A stretch of 64,000 nt of DNA from Arthrobacter alkaliphilus (GTDB lineage Bacteria > Actinomycetota > Actinomycetes > Actinomycetales > Micrococcaceae): the NCBI RefSeq assembly GCF_021483235.1, contig NZ_JAKEEC010000003.1, positions 125,326 through 189,325 of the forward strand, written 5' to 3'. Below are positions 26,511 to 34,513 of this stretch, piece by piece. How positions within the stretch are numbered: the stretch's first letter is position 1; the number at the start of each line of letters is the position of its first letter. Under the pieces are notes generated by a model. It ran no database searches, was not told the origin of the DNA, and saw only the letters and a program-made list of their open reading frames with translations. The position numbers were made by a program, and so were the translations under genes.

Positions 26511-26566
26511 ATCCGGGCGAGAGCAATATCAAGGCCCGGGCCGTGGCCCGCAAGTGTTGGTGTTCC

Positions 26567-26878
26567 TCAGATACCGCTGCTCGTGAGGGCGTCCTTGATT
26601 TGGTCAATGCTCGGCACGCCAGCCAGGCCGAGCGGAGTGCGGTAGACCCGGCAAGCGAGCTCCTGGGCCGGTGCCCTGTCGGGAAAGATGTCGGTCCCAT
26701 TGAAAGTGATCGTCGGTGATCCTGCGAACGCGGTCCCGACCGTGTCCTTCGCGGATTCCATCAACCGCATCCTGACCGCCGTGCCTCCGTGCCCCAAGGC
26801 AGTCAGAGCCGCGCCCAAACGCCGGGCTGCTTCATCGGTATTCGGACAGTCGCTGATATGAAGCACTTCGATGTTCAT
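26567..26878 (-). CDS. Thioredoxin-fold protein, alkylmercury lyase-like
   Basis: The protein is 103 aa from ATG 26878, preceded by AGAGGAG. MNIEVLHISDCPNTDEAARR begins a thioredoxin-like fold with a single active-site-like Cys11 (CPN), and GSPTITFNGTDIF has the cis-Pro segment. Such proteins are annotated as thioredoxin family or alkylmercury lyase-related. No MerB catalytic cysteine set is present, so mercury chemistry is not implied. Confidence 0.72.
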   Translation of the reverse strand: MNIEVLHISDCPNTDEAARRLGAALTALGHGGTAVRMRLMESAKDTVGTAFAGSPTITFNGTDIFPDRAPAQELACRVYRTPLGLAGVPSIDQIKDALTSSGI

Positions 26879-27024
26879 GGGTACATTCTCCTCTTTTGAG
26901 CCTCGTGCTTCGGGGGCCCAAAGGGTTGTTTCCATGACCGCGCTGATTTACTGCCGCCCATTGTTCATTCCACAGTCATGAAAGATGCATCCATTCAGGG
27001 TCCAAGGCGTGATATTAACAGTCG

Positions 27025-28761
27025 GTGAGGGACACTGAATGCAATGCGATGCCGTATAGCCAGCAGAATGCGCTGGTATTGGGTGAGCTCGGGTTTGAGG
27101 CAATTGTTCTGCCGGGTTCCACCCAGGCGCTTGACGTTGATGAACTTTTCAGGGCTGACAGCAGCCTGCGCGGAGTGGTTGTCGATTCCCCTTCCGGCCC
27201 TGCGTTGTTGAGCCGGAACCAACTGGAATACAAGATGTCGGGCCGTCTGGGGTTCGGCCGGGCGCTGCATGCCCGGGCGACGGCCGCGGACATGCTCGGC
27301 GCATCCCATTTCTCGGTCTCGGATCGGCTCGGAATGTCCGAGGCCGTCGCGGTCATCCTGGAGCGGCCCGAAGCGAGCCGCTACCAGGACCTGCTCGTTG
27401 TCGGCGAGGGCGCACCGCGGATCGTGCCGGTCTCGGAAGTTTTCGAAGGCCTGTCGGCCGTCTTCCGGCATGCTTCCCTGCACGATCCGCTCACAGGGCT
27501 GCCCAACAGGCGCATGCTCGAGCTTGAAGCGCCAGCCCTAACCCGCAATACAGACCGCTCCCGGATCGGGATCCTCTTCATCGATTTGGACGACTTCAAG
27601 GGCGTCAACGACACTTTCGGGCACCGTGCCGGAGACATCGTGCTCGCCGAATTCGCCGCCCGCCTTACAGGATGCGTCCGGGACGAAGACACCGTGGTCC
27701 GGCTTGGCGGGGACGAATTCGCGGTGTTGCTGGTCGGTGTGGACGAAGCCGAGGCCGGAGCCGTTGCCGACCGGGTGCTGGAGTGCATGGACGAGCATTT
27801 CGTCGTCGACGGCCAGCACCTGGACGTAACGGCCACGGTCGGCCTGGCGATGGCGAGTGATGTCACGGACGAGGGTGCCTTGAGTCGGCTCGAGGCAGTC
27901 CTGCGCCACGCTGACGGTGCGATGCTCAACGCCAAACAGGCGGGAAAACGCCGCGTCGGTCGGATCTGCCCTGCGGTGGACGTCGGCGGCTTCGCCCGCG
28001 AGGCCCTGATCCGCCGCCGCCTTCCGGGCGCACTTCGGGAGGGCACGTTGAGCCTGCAGTACCAGCCGCTCCGCGACCTGGCTACCGGGGAGGATCACGG
28101 CGTCGAAGCCCTCGTGCGCTGGACGGATCCCGAACTGGGCCAGGTCCCGCCTTCCGAATTCATTCCCGTCGCCGAACATACCGGGGAAATTCTCAGGATC
28201 GGCGCCTGGGTCATCGACCAAGCCTGCGGGCAGGCACGGCTGTGGTCCGACGCCGGGACGCCGCTGAGAGTCGCCGTCAACGTTTCTCCCCTTCAGTTGG
28301 CGTCGGGAACGCTGGTCGCCGAGGTCCTCGGCGCATTGGACAAGCACGGCGTCCCTGCAAACCTCCTGGAGGTCGAAATCACCGAAGGAACGGCAATCAC
28401 GGACAAGTCCGGGGCCGCGGCGCAACTTCAGCAACTGATCGACACCGGTGTCGGGGTAGCCCTCGATGACTACGGGACCGACTACTCCACCCTCGCGCTG
28501 CTTCGCGCCCTTCCCTTGACGACCGTCAAGATCGCCAAGTCCTTTATCGACGAAATCGATACGGACGAACGTGCCGCGGCCATCGTCAACGGACTTATCC
28601 ACGTCCTGCAAGCCGCGGGAGTCAAAACGACCGCCGAAGGTGTTGAGCGAAACACTCAACTCGCCGCATTGCGCGGCATGGCCTGCGACACAGCCCAGGG
28701 CTACCTGATCTCACGCCCGGTAGCCCCTGTCGACGTCCCGGCGGCCACCTGCAGCCGATGA
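27025..28761 (+). CDS. Cyclic di-GMP enzyme with GGDEF and EAL domains
   Basis: The protein is 578 aa from GTG 27025 (ATG 27049 is an alternative). Residues 1-145 form a sensory-like domain with MSGRLGFGRALHARATAADM. The GGDEF domain has an intact GGDEF at 228-232 and an RxxD inhibitory site (RDED, 219-222) five residues before it, so it should be an active, product-inhibited cyclase. The EAL domain begins about 330 with EALVRW at 361-366, the metal motif DDYGTDYS (canonical DDFGTGYS) and AEGVE late in the domain, so phosphodiesterase activity is plausible. There are no membrane helices. Confidence 0.92.
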   Translation: MRDTECNAMPYSQQNALVLGELGFEAIVLPGSTQALDVDELFRADSSLRGVVVDSPSGPALLSRNQLEYKMSGRLGFGRALHARATAADMLGASHFSVSDRLGMSEAVAVILERPEASRYQDLLVVGEGAPRIVPVSEVFEGLSAVFRHASLHDPLTGLPNRRMLELEAPALTRNTDRSRIGILFIDLDDFKGVNDTFGHRAGDIVLAEFAARLTGCVRDEDTVVRLGGDEFAVLLVGVDEAEAGAVADRVLECMDEHFVVDGQHLDVTATVGLAMASDVTDEGALSRLEAVLRHADGAMLNAKQAGKRRVGRICPAVDVGGFAREALIRRRLPGALREGTLSLQYQPLRDLATGEDHGVEALVRWTDPELGQVPPSEFIPVAEHTGEILRIGAWVIDQACGQARLWSDAGTPLRVAVNVSPLQLASGTLVAEVLGALDKHGVPANLLEVEITEGTAITDKSGAAAQLQQLIDTGVGVALDDYGTDYSTLALLRALPLTTVKIAKSFIDEIDTDERAAAIVNGLIHVLQAAGVKTTAEGVERNTQLAALRGMACDTAQGYLISRPVAPVDVPAATCSR

Positions 28762-28803
28762 CCATCGGCAACCGCGGCCCCCACTGAAACTGCGGCCCGG
28801 GCC

Positions 28804-29169
28804 TCAGAGCGAGTATCGGCGGGACCGTCCGGGAACGAGGTCCTTGACTACGGAGATTTTGCCTGTCACCGTGACGGCAAACCATCGGCCCGATGAATGG
28901 TCCAGGCCGGCGAACCGTCCCGGTTCGGTTGGGATGAGCTCAATTGTTGCGTTATCAACGGCGTGAAACAGGTTCCACCTGCCCGCTGATTTGCTCCCTG
29001 CGACGTATCCCCGGGTTTGGAGGTCGTAGACATGAATGCGGTCCTCGCTCACATCCCCACTCATCACGACAAGCCGGCCGGTGTCCATCTCCTTGATCAA
29101 CCGGGCCTTGGACGACGTGCTTAGCCGTCCGGTGACATAGGCGATTGCCCGTTCGCGGTCGTCAATCAT
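28804..29169 (-). CDS. Hypothetical protein
   Basis: The protein is 121 aa from ATG 29169, overlapping the stop of a small upstream ORF as TGATG. It starts MIDDRERAIAYVTGRLSTSS and contains RIHVYDLQTRGYVAG, and appears to be a small beta-rich protein. Coupling places it at the end of an operon with the NRAMP-like transporter. No family recognised. Confidence 0.65.
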   Translation of the reverse strand: MIDDRERAIAYVTGRLSTSSKARLIKEMDTGRLVVMSGDVSEDRIHVYDLQTRGYVAGSKSAGRWNLFHAVDNATIELIPTEPGRFAGLDHSSGRWFAVTVTGKISVVKDLVPGRSRRYSL

Positions 29170-29345
29170 CAGGGCCTCCGATAGCTCTCCACGCCCGCCA
29201 CGACGTGGTAACTGTCCACCATGATTTCGTGCCCCAGGCGCCCGGCCGTGCTCACCGGATCCTTCAATTCTCGGGCCCACCCCGGTGAGATCGGCCAACG
29301 CTCTCCGAACAACACATGACATGGTGGTGAAAGATCGGGGTTCAT
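29169..29345 (-). CDS. Small hypothetical protein between the NRAMP-like transporter and a hypothetical gene
   Basis: The protein is 58 aa from ATG 29345, 17 bp after the transporter stop. It reads MNPDLSPPCHVLFGERWPIS and is coupled to the next gene by TGATG. The RBS is weak. Its place in a tightly packed operon is the main support. Confidence 0.5.
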   Translation of the reverse strand: MNPDLSPPCHVLFGERWPISPGWARELKDPVSTAGRLGHEIMVDSYHVVAGVESYRRP

Positions 29346-29361
29346 GCCCTGGCGTATCGGC

Positions 29362-30672
29362 TCAGCTTCCCGCGATCGCGACCCAGATGCCGGTGCAACC
29401 AGTGACCACCATGATGGCCGTGGTTCCCCACCCGAGCGCGGCGGCAAGCTTTCCGTTGCGGTATTCGCCCATGATCTTTCGATCTCCCGAGATCAGCATT
29501 GTGACGATGAGGAACGGGGCTGCGGCCACGCCGTTGACGATGGCGCTCAGAATGAGGAGCTGGATCGGGTCTTCGACAAAGAACGTGATGAGCACTCCGC
29601 CAAGGGTCGCAACGCCGAGGAGGGTATAGAAGACAGGGGCGCGCCGGACACTGCGGTCAATACCCCACTGCTTACCCCAGAGACCTGCCAGACCGGCAGA
29701 AGCCGAGCCGGCCAAGACGGGGACACCCAGGACGCCGGATCCCACGAAACCCGCCGCGAAGAGGAACTTCGCCGCTGGACCGACGATCGGCTCCAGCGCC
29801 CTCGCCGCATCGGCGGCTGAACTGATCTGGCCGCCGTGTTTCCCGACCGTCGCGGCGGTCGCAGCAATGATCGAGAACATCACCAGCACGGAAAAGAACA
29901 TGCCTATGAAGACATCTGCCCGCGCGGCACGTAACTTGTTGTTCGCGGAGGACACGGGCCGGGCCTCCAAGCTGACCGCATCGTCGCCGTCGTCGTTCTC
30001 TTCCCGAAGCTCCTCAACCCGGTGTGCGCTCTGCCAGAAGAACAGATAGGGCGAGATCGTGGTACCCAAAACAGCGACTATGAAGCCCAAATAGTCGAGG
30101 CTGAATCGGAAGTCCAGTCCCAGCAGGCCCGCGAGGACGTCCCGCCAGTCGATATCCGAGACGAACAGGACGCACACGTAGGCGAGAAGCGTAAGGCAAA
30201 GCCACTTGAAGATCTTCGCCATGACCGAAAATCGGCCAGCCACCAGGGCGACGGTTATGCCGATGCCGGCCAGCGCAGTCCACAGCTGATCAGGACCTGC
30301 GCCGAGCATCTGCATCCCCTGCCCCACCGCCATGAGGTCAGCCGCTGAACTCATAGTGTTTGCCCCAAGTAAGGCGACTGTCAGGATGCCGATCACAATG
30401 CGCGGTTGGCGGTCAAACCGACGCCGTGCCAAGGTTCCCAGGCTGTCACCCGTGGCGAGGGCCGTGCGGTCACAAATCTCCTGGACGCCCATCATGAGCG
30501 GCAAGGTGACCGGAACGGTCCAGAGCATCCCGTAGGAGAACGCCGCCCCTGCCTGGGCGTAGGTGGCGATGCCCGAAGGATCGTCGTCTGCAGCTCCGGT
30601 CACCAAACCCGGGCCAAGGATGCCGAAGAATCGCTTCAGGAGTGAGCGTTTGGCACGCACAACACCTCCCAC
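29362..30672 (-). CDS. NRAMP-family divalent metal transporter, non-canonical metal site
   Basis: The protein has 436 aa with about 11 membrane helices, the NRAMP length. TM1 carries DDDPSGIATYAQ in place of the canonical DPGN motif, and TM6 reads GTTISPYLFFWQS in place of the A-x-MPH segment. The methionine that favours Mn/Fe/Cd over Mg or Ca is thus missing. DPSG-type members include NRAMP-related proteins reported to carry Mg2+ or Mn2+. The ion here is undecided. Two small genes follow in the same operon. Confidence 0.88.
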   Translation of the reverse strand: MGGVVRAKRSLLKRFFGILGPGLVTGAADDDPSGIATYAQAGAAFSYGMLWTVPVTLPLMMGVQEICDRTALATGDSLGTLARRRFDRQPRIVIGILTVALLGANTMSSAADLMAVGQGMQMLGAGPDQLWTALAGIGITVALVAGRFSVMAKIFKWLCLTLLAYVCVLFVSDIDWRDVLAGLLGLDFRFSLDYLGFIVAVLGTTISPYLFFWQSAHRVEELREENDDGDDAVSLEARPVSSANNKLRAARADVFIGMFFSVLVMFSIIAATAATVGKHGGQISSAADAARALEPIVGPAAKFLFAAGFVGSGVLGVPVLAGSASAGLAGLWGKQWGIDRSVRRAPVFYTLLGVATLGGVLITFFVEDPIQLLILSAIVNGVAAAPFLIVTMLISGDRKIMGEYRNGKLAAALGWGTTAIMVVTGCTGIWVAIAGS

Positions 30673-30682
30673 CGGTAGATAC

Positions 30683-30694
30683 TAAGCATACTGA
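30683..30694. promoter_or_regulatory. TAAGCATACTGA element upstream of the NRAMP-like gene
   Basis: It lies 11 bp upstream of the transporter start and is nearly palindromic. It pairs with TCAGTACGCTTA at 30787-30798 and matches the elements at 6756 and 25607. Confidence 0.45.
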
Positions 30695-30786
30695 TGATCC
30701 TTACAGCTTAGGGCAAAGAGGCCTCGCCGGTCGTCCGAAATTGAAGGTAATCCGCTCCTTCGGAGGCTTTTCACGTTCAAAAATGA

Positions 30787-30798
30787 TCAGTACGCTTA
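30787..30798. promoter_or_regulatory. TAAGCGTACTGA element (reverse orientation) upstream of the GT2-DUF2795 gene
   Basis: TCAGTACGCTTA lies about 106 bp upstream of the plus-strand gene starting at 30904 and forms an inverted pair with 30683-30694 in the divergent intergenic region. Confidence 0.45.
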
Positions 30799-30903
30799 TT
30801 ATCTGGGACTGAGTCACCGGCCAGCCGAACTGCAGGGATCGTGACCCGAAAGCCGCAAGCACGTGACAACGCACATCGACGCAAGCCCGTAAGGAGAGTT
30901 GCG

Positions 30904-31968
30904 ATGCTCCGTCCGTCATCCCATTGGGGCGTTGCCGACGGGACCGCCCGCGGCGCCGCAGTAGACATCCTCATCCCTACATACGAACGCCCGGAGGAAC
31001 TCGCCGTAACCCTGGCCGGACTGGCCGCACAATCCGACCCGGACTTCCGGGTTGTCATCAGCGACCAATCATCCAACACCGTGGCGTGGGAATCGCCCGC
31101 GGTGGCGGCGATGGTCCGGGTCCTGAAGGCGCAGGGGCGCGTGGTTGAACTCCTTCGGCACGTGCCGAGAAATGGAATGGCGGAACACCGCCAATTCATG
31201 CTCGATCACGCCACCGCGGAGAACGTCCTCTTCCTCGACGACGACGTATGGCTTGAGCCGGAGAGCCTGAAACGACTCGATGAAGCATTGGGACAACTGG
31301 GGTGCGGGTTCGTCGGCATGGCCCCTCAAGGGCTTTCGTATATAGCCGACAAAAGGCCCGAACGAGCAACCAGCTTCTCCCCCTGGACAGGGCCGGTTCA
31401 GCCCGAACGGATCACTCCGGATACCGCTGCCTTCCAGCGTTGGCCCCTGCATAGCGCGGCCAACCTGGTCCATTTGAGCGCCGACCTCGGAATACGGGCA
31501 GGCCAGTGGCTCGCCTATCGGATCGCGTGGCTTGGAGGATGCGTCATGTACCGCACATCCGCGCTGAAGGAAGTAGGCGGCTTCGGCTTCTGGACAGACA
31601 TTCCACCCACCCATGCCGGCGAGGACGTTTTGGCGCAGTGGCGGGTCATGGAGAAGTACGGCGGGGCCGGAATCCTGCCGTCCGGTGCCGTCCACTTGGA
31701 GGCGCCGACCACAATCCCGGACCGCAGCGTCCAGGCATACAACGAATACCCGAAAGGAAAGGAAACATCCGTCATGAACGACGTTCCAAACCCGATCCAG
31801 ATCCAGAAATTCCTCGGTGGCATCGACTATCCCGCAAACCGGGAGACGCTCATCGCGCGTGCCAAGGAATCCGGAGCCGACGACAACGTCATTTCCGCAT
31901 TGGAAAAACTGCCAGACAAGGAATACGGCAGGCCCACTGACGTGAGCGAAGCAATCTCCGGCACGTAA
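30904..31968 (+). CDS. GT2-family glycosyltransferase fused to a DUF2795 domain
   Basis: The protein is 354 aa from ATG 30904, preceded by AAGGAGAG; an upstream GTG at 30841 has no RBS. The GT-A fold begins VDILIPTYERPEELAVTLAG with the nucleotide-sugar metal motif FLDDDVWLEP (Asp112-114). Residues from about 291 (MNDVPNPIQIQKFLGGIDYP) to the end form a DUF2795 domain, normally a separate small protein. Between the two, AAGGAAAGGA precedes an in-frame ATG at 31774 that could start the DUF2795 part alone. Donor and acceptor sugars are unknown. Confidence 0.82.
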   Translation: MLRPSSHWGVADGTARGAAVDILIPTYERPEELAVTLAGLAAQSDPDFRVVISDQSSNTVAWESPAVAAMVRVLKAQGRVVELLRHVPRNGMAEHRQFMLDHATAENVLFLDDDVWLEPESLKRLDEALGQLGCGFVGMAPQGLSYIADKRPERATSFSPWTGPVQPERITPDTAAFQRWPLHSAANLVHLSADLGIRAGQWLAYRIAWLGGCVMYRTSALKEVGGFGFWTDIPPTHAGEDVLAQWRVMEKYGGAGILPSGAVHLEAPTTIPDRSVQAYNEYPKGKETSVMNDVPNPIQIQKFLGGIDYPANRETLIARAKESGADDNVISALEKLPDKEYGRPTDVSEAISGT

Positions 31969-32013
31969 GGGGCCAGCCGCGGGCCGGGACGCCGGAATCC
32001 AGGGCTCATGCAG

Positions 32014-32367
32014 TCAGCGCCTGCCGGAGGCGTGGTTAATGCAGAACGGCGTCCACGGCCTTGCCTCGAGCCGTCCTTCCGAAATGGCGGAACCGCACAC
32101 CGCGCACGTTCCGTAGCTTCTATCGGCGATCCGCTGCAGCGCGGCCTCGACTTGCTCGAGCCCGGACCTGCTCCGCTCCAACAGCGCCGAGGCCTGGGAA
32201 AGCTCGAACGCGATCGTGCTGCCTTCGGGATCGTGTTCGTCGTCGACATTGGACCCCTCCCGGGCCGCATTCACTGAGACGATGTCCTGGCGGAGGGAGC
32301 TGAGGAGGGCCTGCTTGCGGCCCCGCTCTTCCTCGAGCAGCTGCCGGAACCGCTCTACATTTTCCAT
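32014..32367 (-). CDS. TraR/DksA-type zinc-finger protein
   Basis: The protein is 117 aa from ATG 32367 (MENVERFRQLLEEERGRKQA). A long charged helical region (about residues 1-80) is followed by CAVCGSAISEGRLEARPWTP and then FCINH. The zinc finger is C-x2-C...C-x2-H instead of four cysteines. It probably binds RNA polymerase in the secondary channel or acts as a stress regulator, as known for the family. It is divergent from the dihydrofolate reductase-like gene. Confidence 0.83.
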   Translation of the reverse strand: MENVERFRQLLEEERGRKQALLSSLRQDIVSVNAAREGSNVDDEHDPEGSTIAFELSQASALLERSRSGLEQVEAALQRIADRSYGTCAVCGSAISEGRLEARPWTPFCINHASGRR

Positions 32368-32465
32368 GGTCTGCAAGGTTACCGCGGACGTCCGGACACT
32401 GCCACCGGCGGGCAAACCTTCGCACCGGTCGATAAGTTGGGTAACCACGTATGGAGGCTGGCGCT

Positions 32466-33044
32466 GTGCGAAAACTCATCTACGGCATGAACCTGACGTT
32501 GGACGGCTACATCGCCGCGGTCGGCGATGACATTGGTTGGAGCGGGCCGAGCGACGAGCTCTTCCAATGGTGGCTCGAGCAGGAGCGGGCGAGCAGTCTG
32601 TCGCTCTACGGGCGCAAGCTGTGGCAGACCATGAGCTCCTACTGGCCCACCGGCGACCAGCAACCCAACGCCACCCCGGCGCAGATCGAGTTCGCGCGGA
32701 ACTGGCGGGACACGCCGAAAGTGGTGTTCTCCTCTACGATCGAGAAGCTCGACTGGAACACCCGCCTGGTCACGGGCGACGCGATCGGCGAAATCACACG
32801 GCTCAAGGCCGAAGATGGCGGCCCGATGAGCGTCGGCGGCGCAACGCTTGCCGGGGCGGCCATGCAAGCCGGGCTCATCGATGAGTACGTTCTGGTGACC
32901 CATCCGGTTCTGGTGGGCGGCGGCACGCCCTTCTTCGCCGCGCTGGACAAGTGGGTGAACCTGAACCTGGTGGAGACGCGGACATTTCCCGGTGGCGTCG
33001 TCATGACCAGGTACGAGACGAGGCGCCTGAGCATCCTGGACTAA
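32466..33044 (+). CDS. Dihydrofolate reductase-like protein (RibD C-terminal family)
   Basis: The protein is 192 aa from GTG 32466, preceded by GGAGG at 32453; an ATG at 32451 is in frame but overlaps that RBS. It shows RKLIYGMNLTLDGYIA, LYGRKLWQTMSSYW and GGPMSVGGATLAGAAMQAGL, the NADPH-binding pattern of YyaP/YwjB-like proteins. It is probably an NADPH-dependent reductase of unknown substrate and not the essential FolA. Confidence 0.85.
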   Translation: MRKLIYGMNLTLDGYIAAVGDDIGWSGPSDELFQWWLEQERASSLSLYGRKLWQTMSSYWPTGDQQPNATPAQIEFARNWRDTPKVVFSSTIEKLDWNTRLVTGDAIGEITRLKAEDGGPMSVGGATLAGAAMQAGLIDEYVLVTHPVLVGGGTPFFAALDKWVNLNLVETRTFPGGVVMTRYETRRLSILD

Positions 33045-33184
33045 CGACCAAAAGACGACCAGTCGGGAATTATCGACAAACAGCGGGCAACCGATACCGA
33101 ACGATCATCTCGTCGCAATCACCAAGCAACCTTGCCATCCCATGCTGGAACCGGTACGCATCATGTCTTCAGCAAAGGAACGCA

Positions 33185-33400
33185 ATGACTGTCTCCGCCG
33201 TCCTAAGCAACCGCCACGTCAGCGACCGGCTCACACCAACAACCCTCGCTGCCCTCGACCTTACCGGTGACCCGGAGCTCTCCGAACTCCTTCTCGCGGC
33301 CCCCAAGATGGCGCGGGCGCTGAACGCAATCCTGAACCTGGACTTGGAGGAAGACGCACGCCGCCTCATCGCGGCGGAAATCCGCGAAGCCCTCCGTTAA
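33185..33400 (+). CDS. Small hypothetical protein
   Basis: The protein is 71 aa from ATG 33185, preceded by AAAGGAA. It reads MTVSAVLSNRHVSDRLTPTT and has a helical C-terminal half (PKMARALNAILNLDLEEDAR). Codon use is normal for the region. No family is recognised. Confidence 0.55.
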   Translation: MTVSAVLSNRHVSDRLTPTTLAALDLTGDPELSELLLAAPKMARALNAILNLDLEEDARRLIAAEIREALR

Positions 33401-33416
33401 GACGCGGTTATGCGCT

Positions 33417-33581
33417 TCAGGACCGCTTGGGCGGTTCGGCATCAATATATGAGCCTGCCACCTGAACGCGTTGATTTGCACACGTGCAGGAGGTTTCGAT
33501 TTCCAGCCGGACTGTTACCGTCTGCTGATTCTCCGGCACATGGATGATGAGGCTCTTTTCGAGCACCGTTGGGCTGTTCAT
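33417..33581 (-). CDS. Small 54-aa protein at the end of the sugar-acid ABC operon
   Basis: The ORF has an AAAGGA ribosome binding site, ATG at 33581 and TGA at 33417. It begins MNSPTVLEKSLIIHVPENQQ and contains a TSCTCANQRV segment with a Cys-x-Cys pair, ending YIDAEPPKRS. It starts 42 bp after the stop of the upstream permease gene and so is probably the last gene of the operon. A small ACCGC-TTGG-GCGGT hairpin overlaps its end. No family is known to me. Confidence 0.55.
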   Translation of the reverse strand: MNSPTVLEKSLIIHVPENQQTVTVRLEIETSCTCANQRVQVAGSYIDAEPPKRS

Positions 33582-33622
33582 TTTGGTCCTTTGAAAGTTA
33601 GTTCCGGGGAATGGGCGTTCGG

Positions 33623-34513
33623 TTACTTGATGCCCGTGTTGGCAATGCCGGTGACGATTTGCCGTTGGAAGAACAGGAAGAGAATGATCACGGGCAGAAC
33701 CGTCACCACGCTCATGGCGATGATGAGGTTGAAAGGAACGGTTTCCTCAGCCGTGAACCGGGCGAGGGCAACCGGCAGGGTGTAGACAGACTCGCTTTGG
33801 GCAACCACCAGGGGCCACAGGAAATCGTTCCACCGCCACATGATGGACAGGATGGCGACGACGGCAAGCGCCGGCCGGCACATCGGAAGAACGATCCGGA
33901 CAAAGACGCGGAACTCCCCTGCCCCATCCACCCGCGCTGCTTCTATGAGCTCGTCGGGAATCGAGAGCATGTACTGCCGCAGTATGAACACCCCGGTTGG
34001 CGTGGCTGCTGCGGGGATGATGAGACCCCAGAGTGTATTGACCAGGCCCAGGGACGCCACAACCTGGTACACAGGGAGCAAGATGACCTGCAGTGGGATC
34101 ATGATGGTGGCGAGGGTCAGAAGGAACAGCCCGTTTTTCCCCCGGAAGTTGTACTTCGCCAAGGCGTAGGCGGCCATGGAGTTGATGGCCAAGGTAAGCA
34201 ACGTCGCGCCGAGGGTTACGATGACGCTGTTGGTCAGGTACAAGGGGAAATTGAACCGGGTCATAGCCTCCGTGTAATTCGAAAGCCCCCAGGACTCGGG
34301 CAATAGCGTGGGCGGCCGCTTGGAGAGTTCCGCCGGTGTCTTGAACGACCCGAGAACGAGCCACACGATGGGGATGAGGGCGAGCAGGGCTGACGTCACC
34401 AGGATGACTACCCTCAATGCGTCCGTCGAGGTGACCTTCCTCCGGCCCGTGGACGTCCACGTTTTGGACGGAGCGATCTCGGGAGCGCTTTCGGTTACGG
34501 TGCTGTTGCTCAT
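33623..34513 (-). CDS. Carbohydrate ABC transporter permease (MalG type)
   Basis: The protein has 296 aa with six membrane helices. The EAA loop reads EAARVDGAGEFRVFVRIVLP, the coupling site for the ATPase. The N-terminal 25 residues are hydrophilic. The start overlaps the preceding permease stop as ATGA. No ATP-binding subunit gene is present in the operon, so a shared MsiK/UgpC-like ATPase elsewhere must serve it (inference). Confidence 0.92.
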   Translation of the reverse strand: MSNSTVTESAPEIAPSKTWTSTGRRKVTSTDALRVVILVTSALLALIPIVWLVLGSFKTPAELSKRPPTLLPESWGLSNYTEAMTRFNFPLYLTNSVIVTLGATLLTLAINSMAAYALAKYNFRGKNGLFLLTLATIMIPLQVILLPVYQVVASLGLVNTLWGLIIPAAATPTGVFILRQYMLSIPDELIEAARVDGAGEFRVFVRIVLPMCRPALAVVAILSIMWRWNDFLWPLVVAQSESVYTLPVALARFTAEETVPFNLIIAMSVVTVLPVIILFLFFQRQIVTGIANTGIK

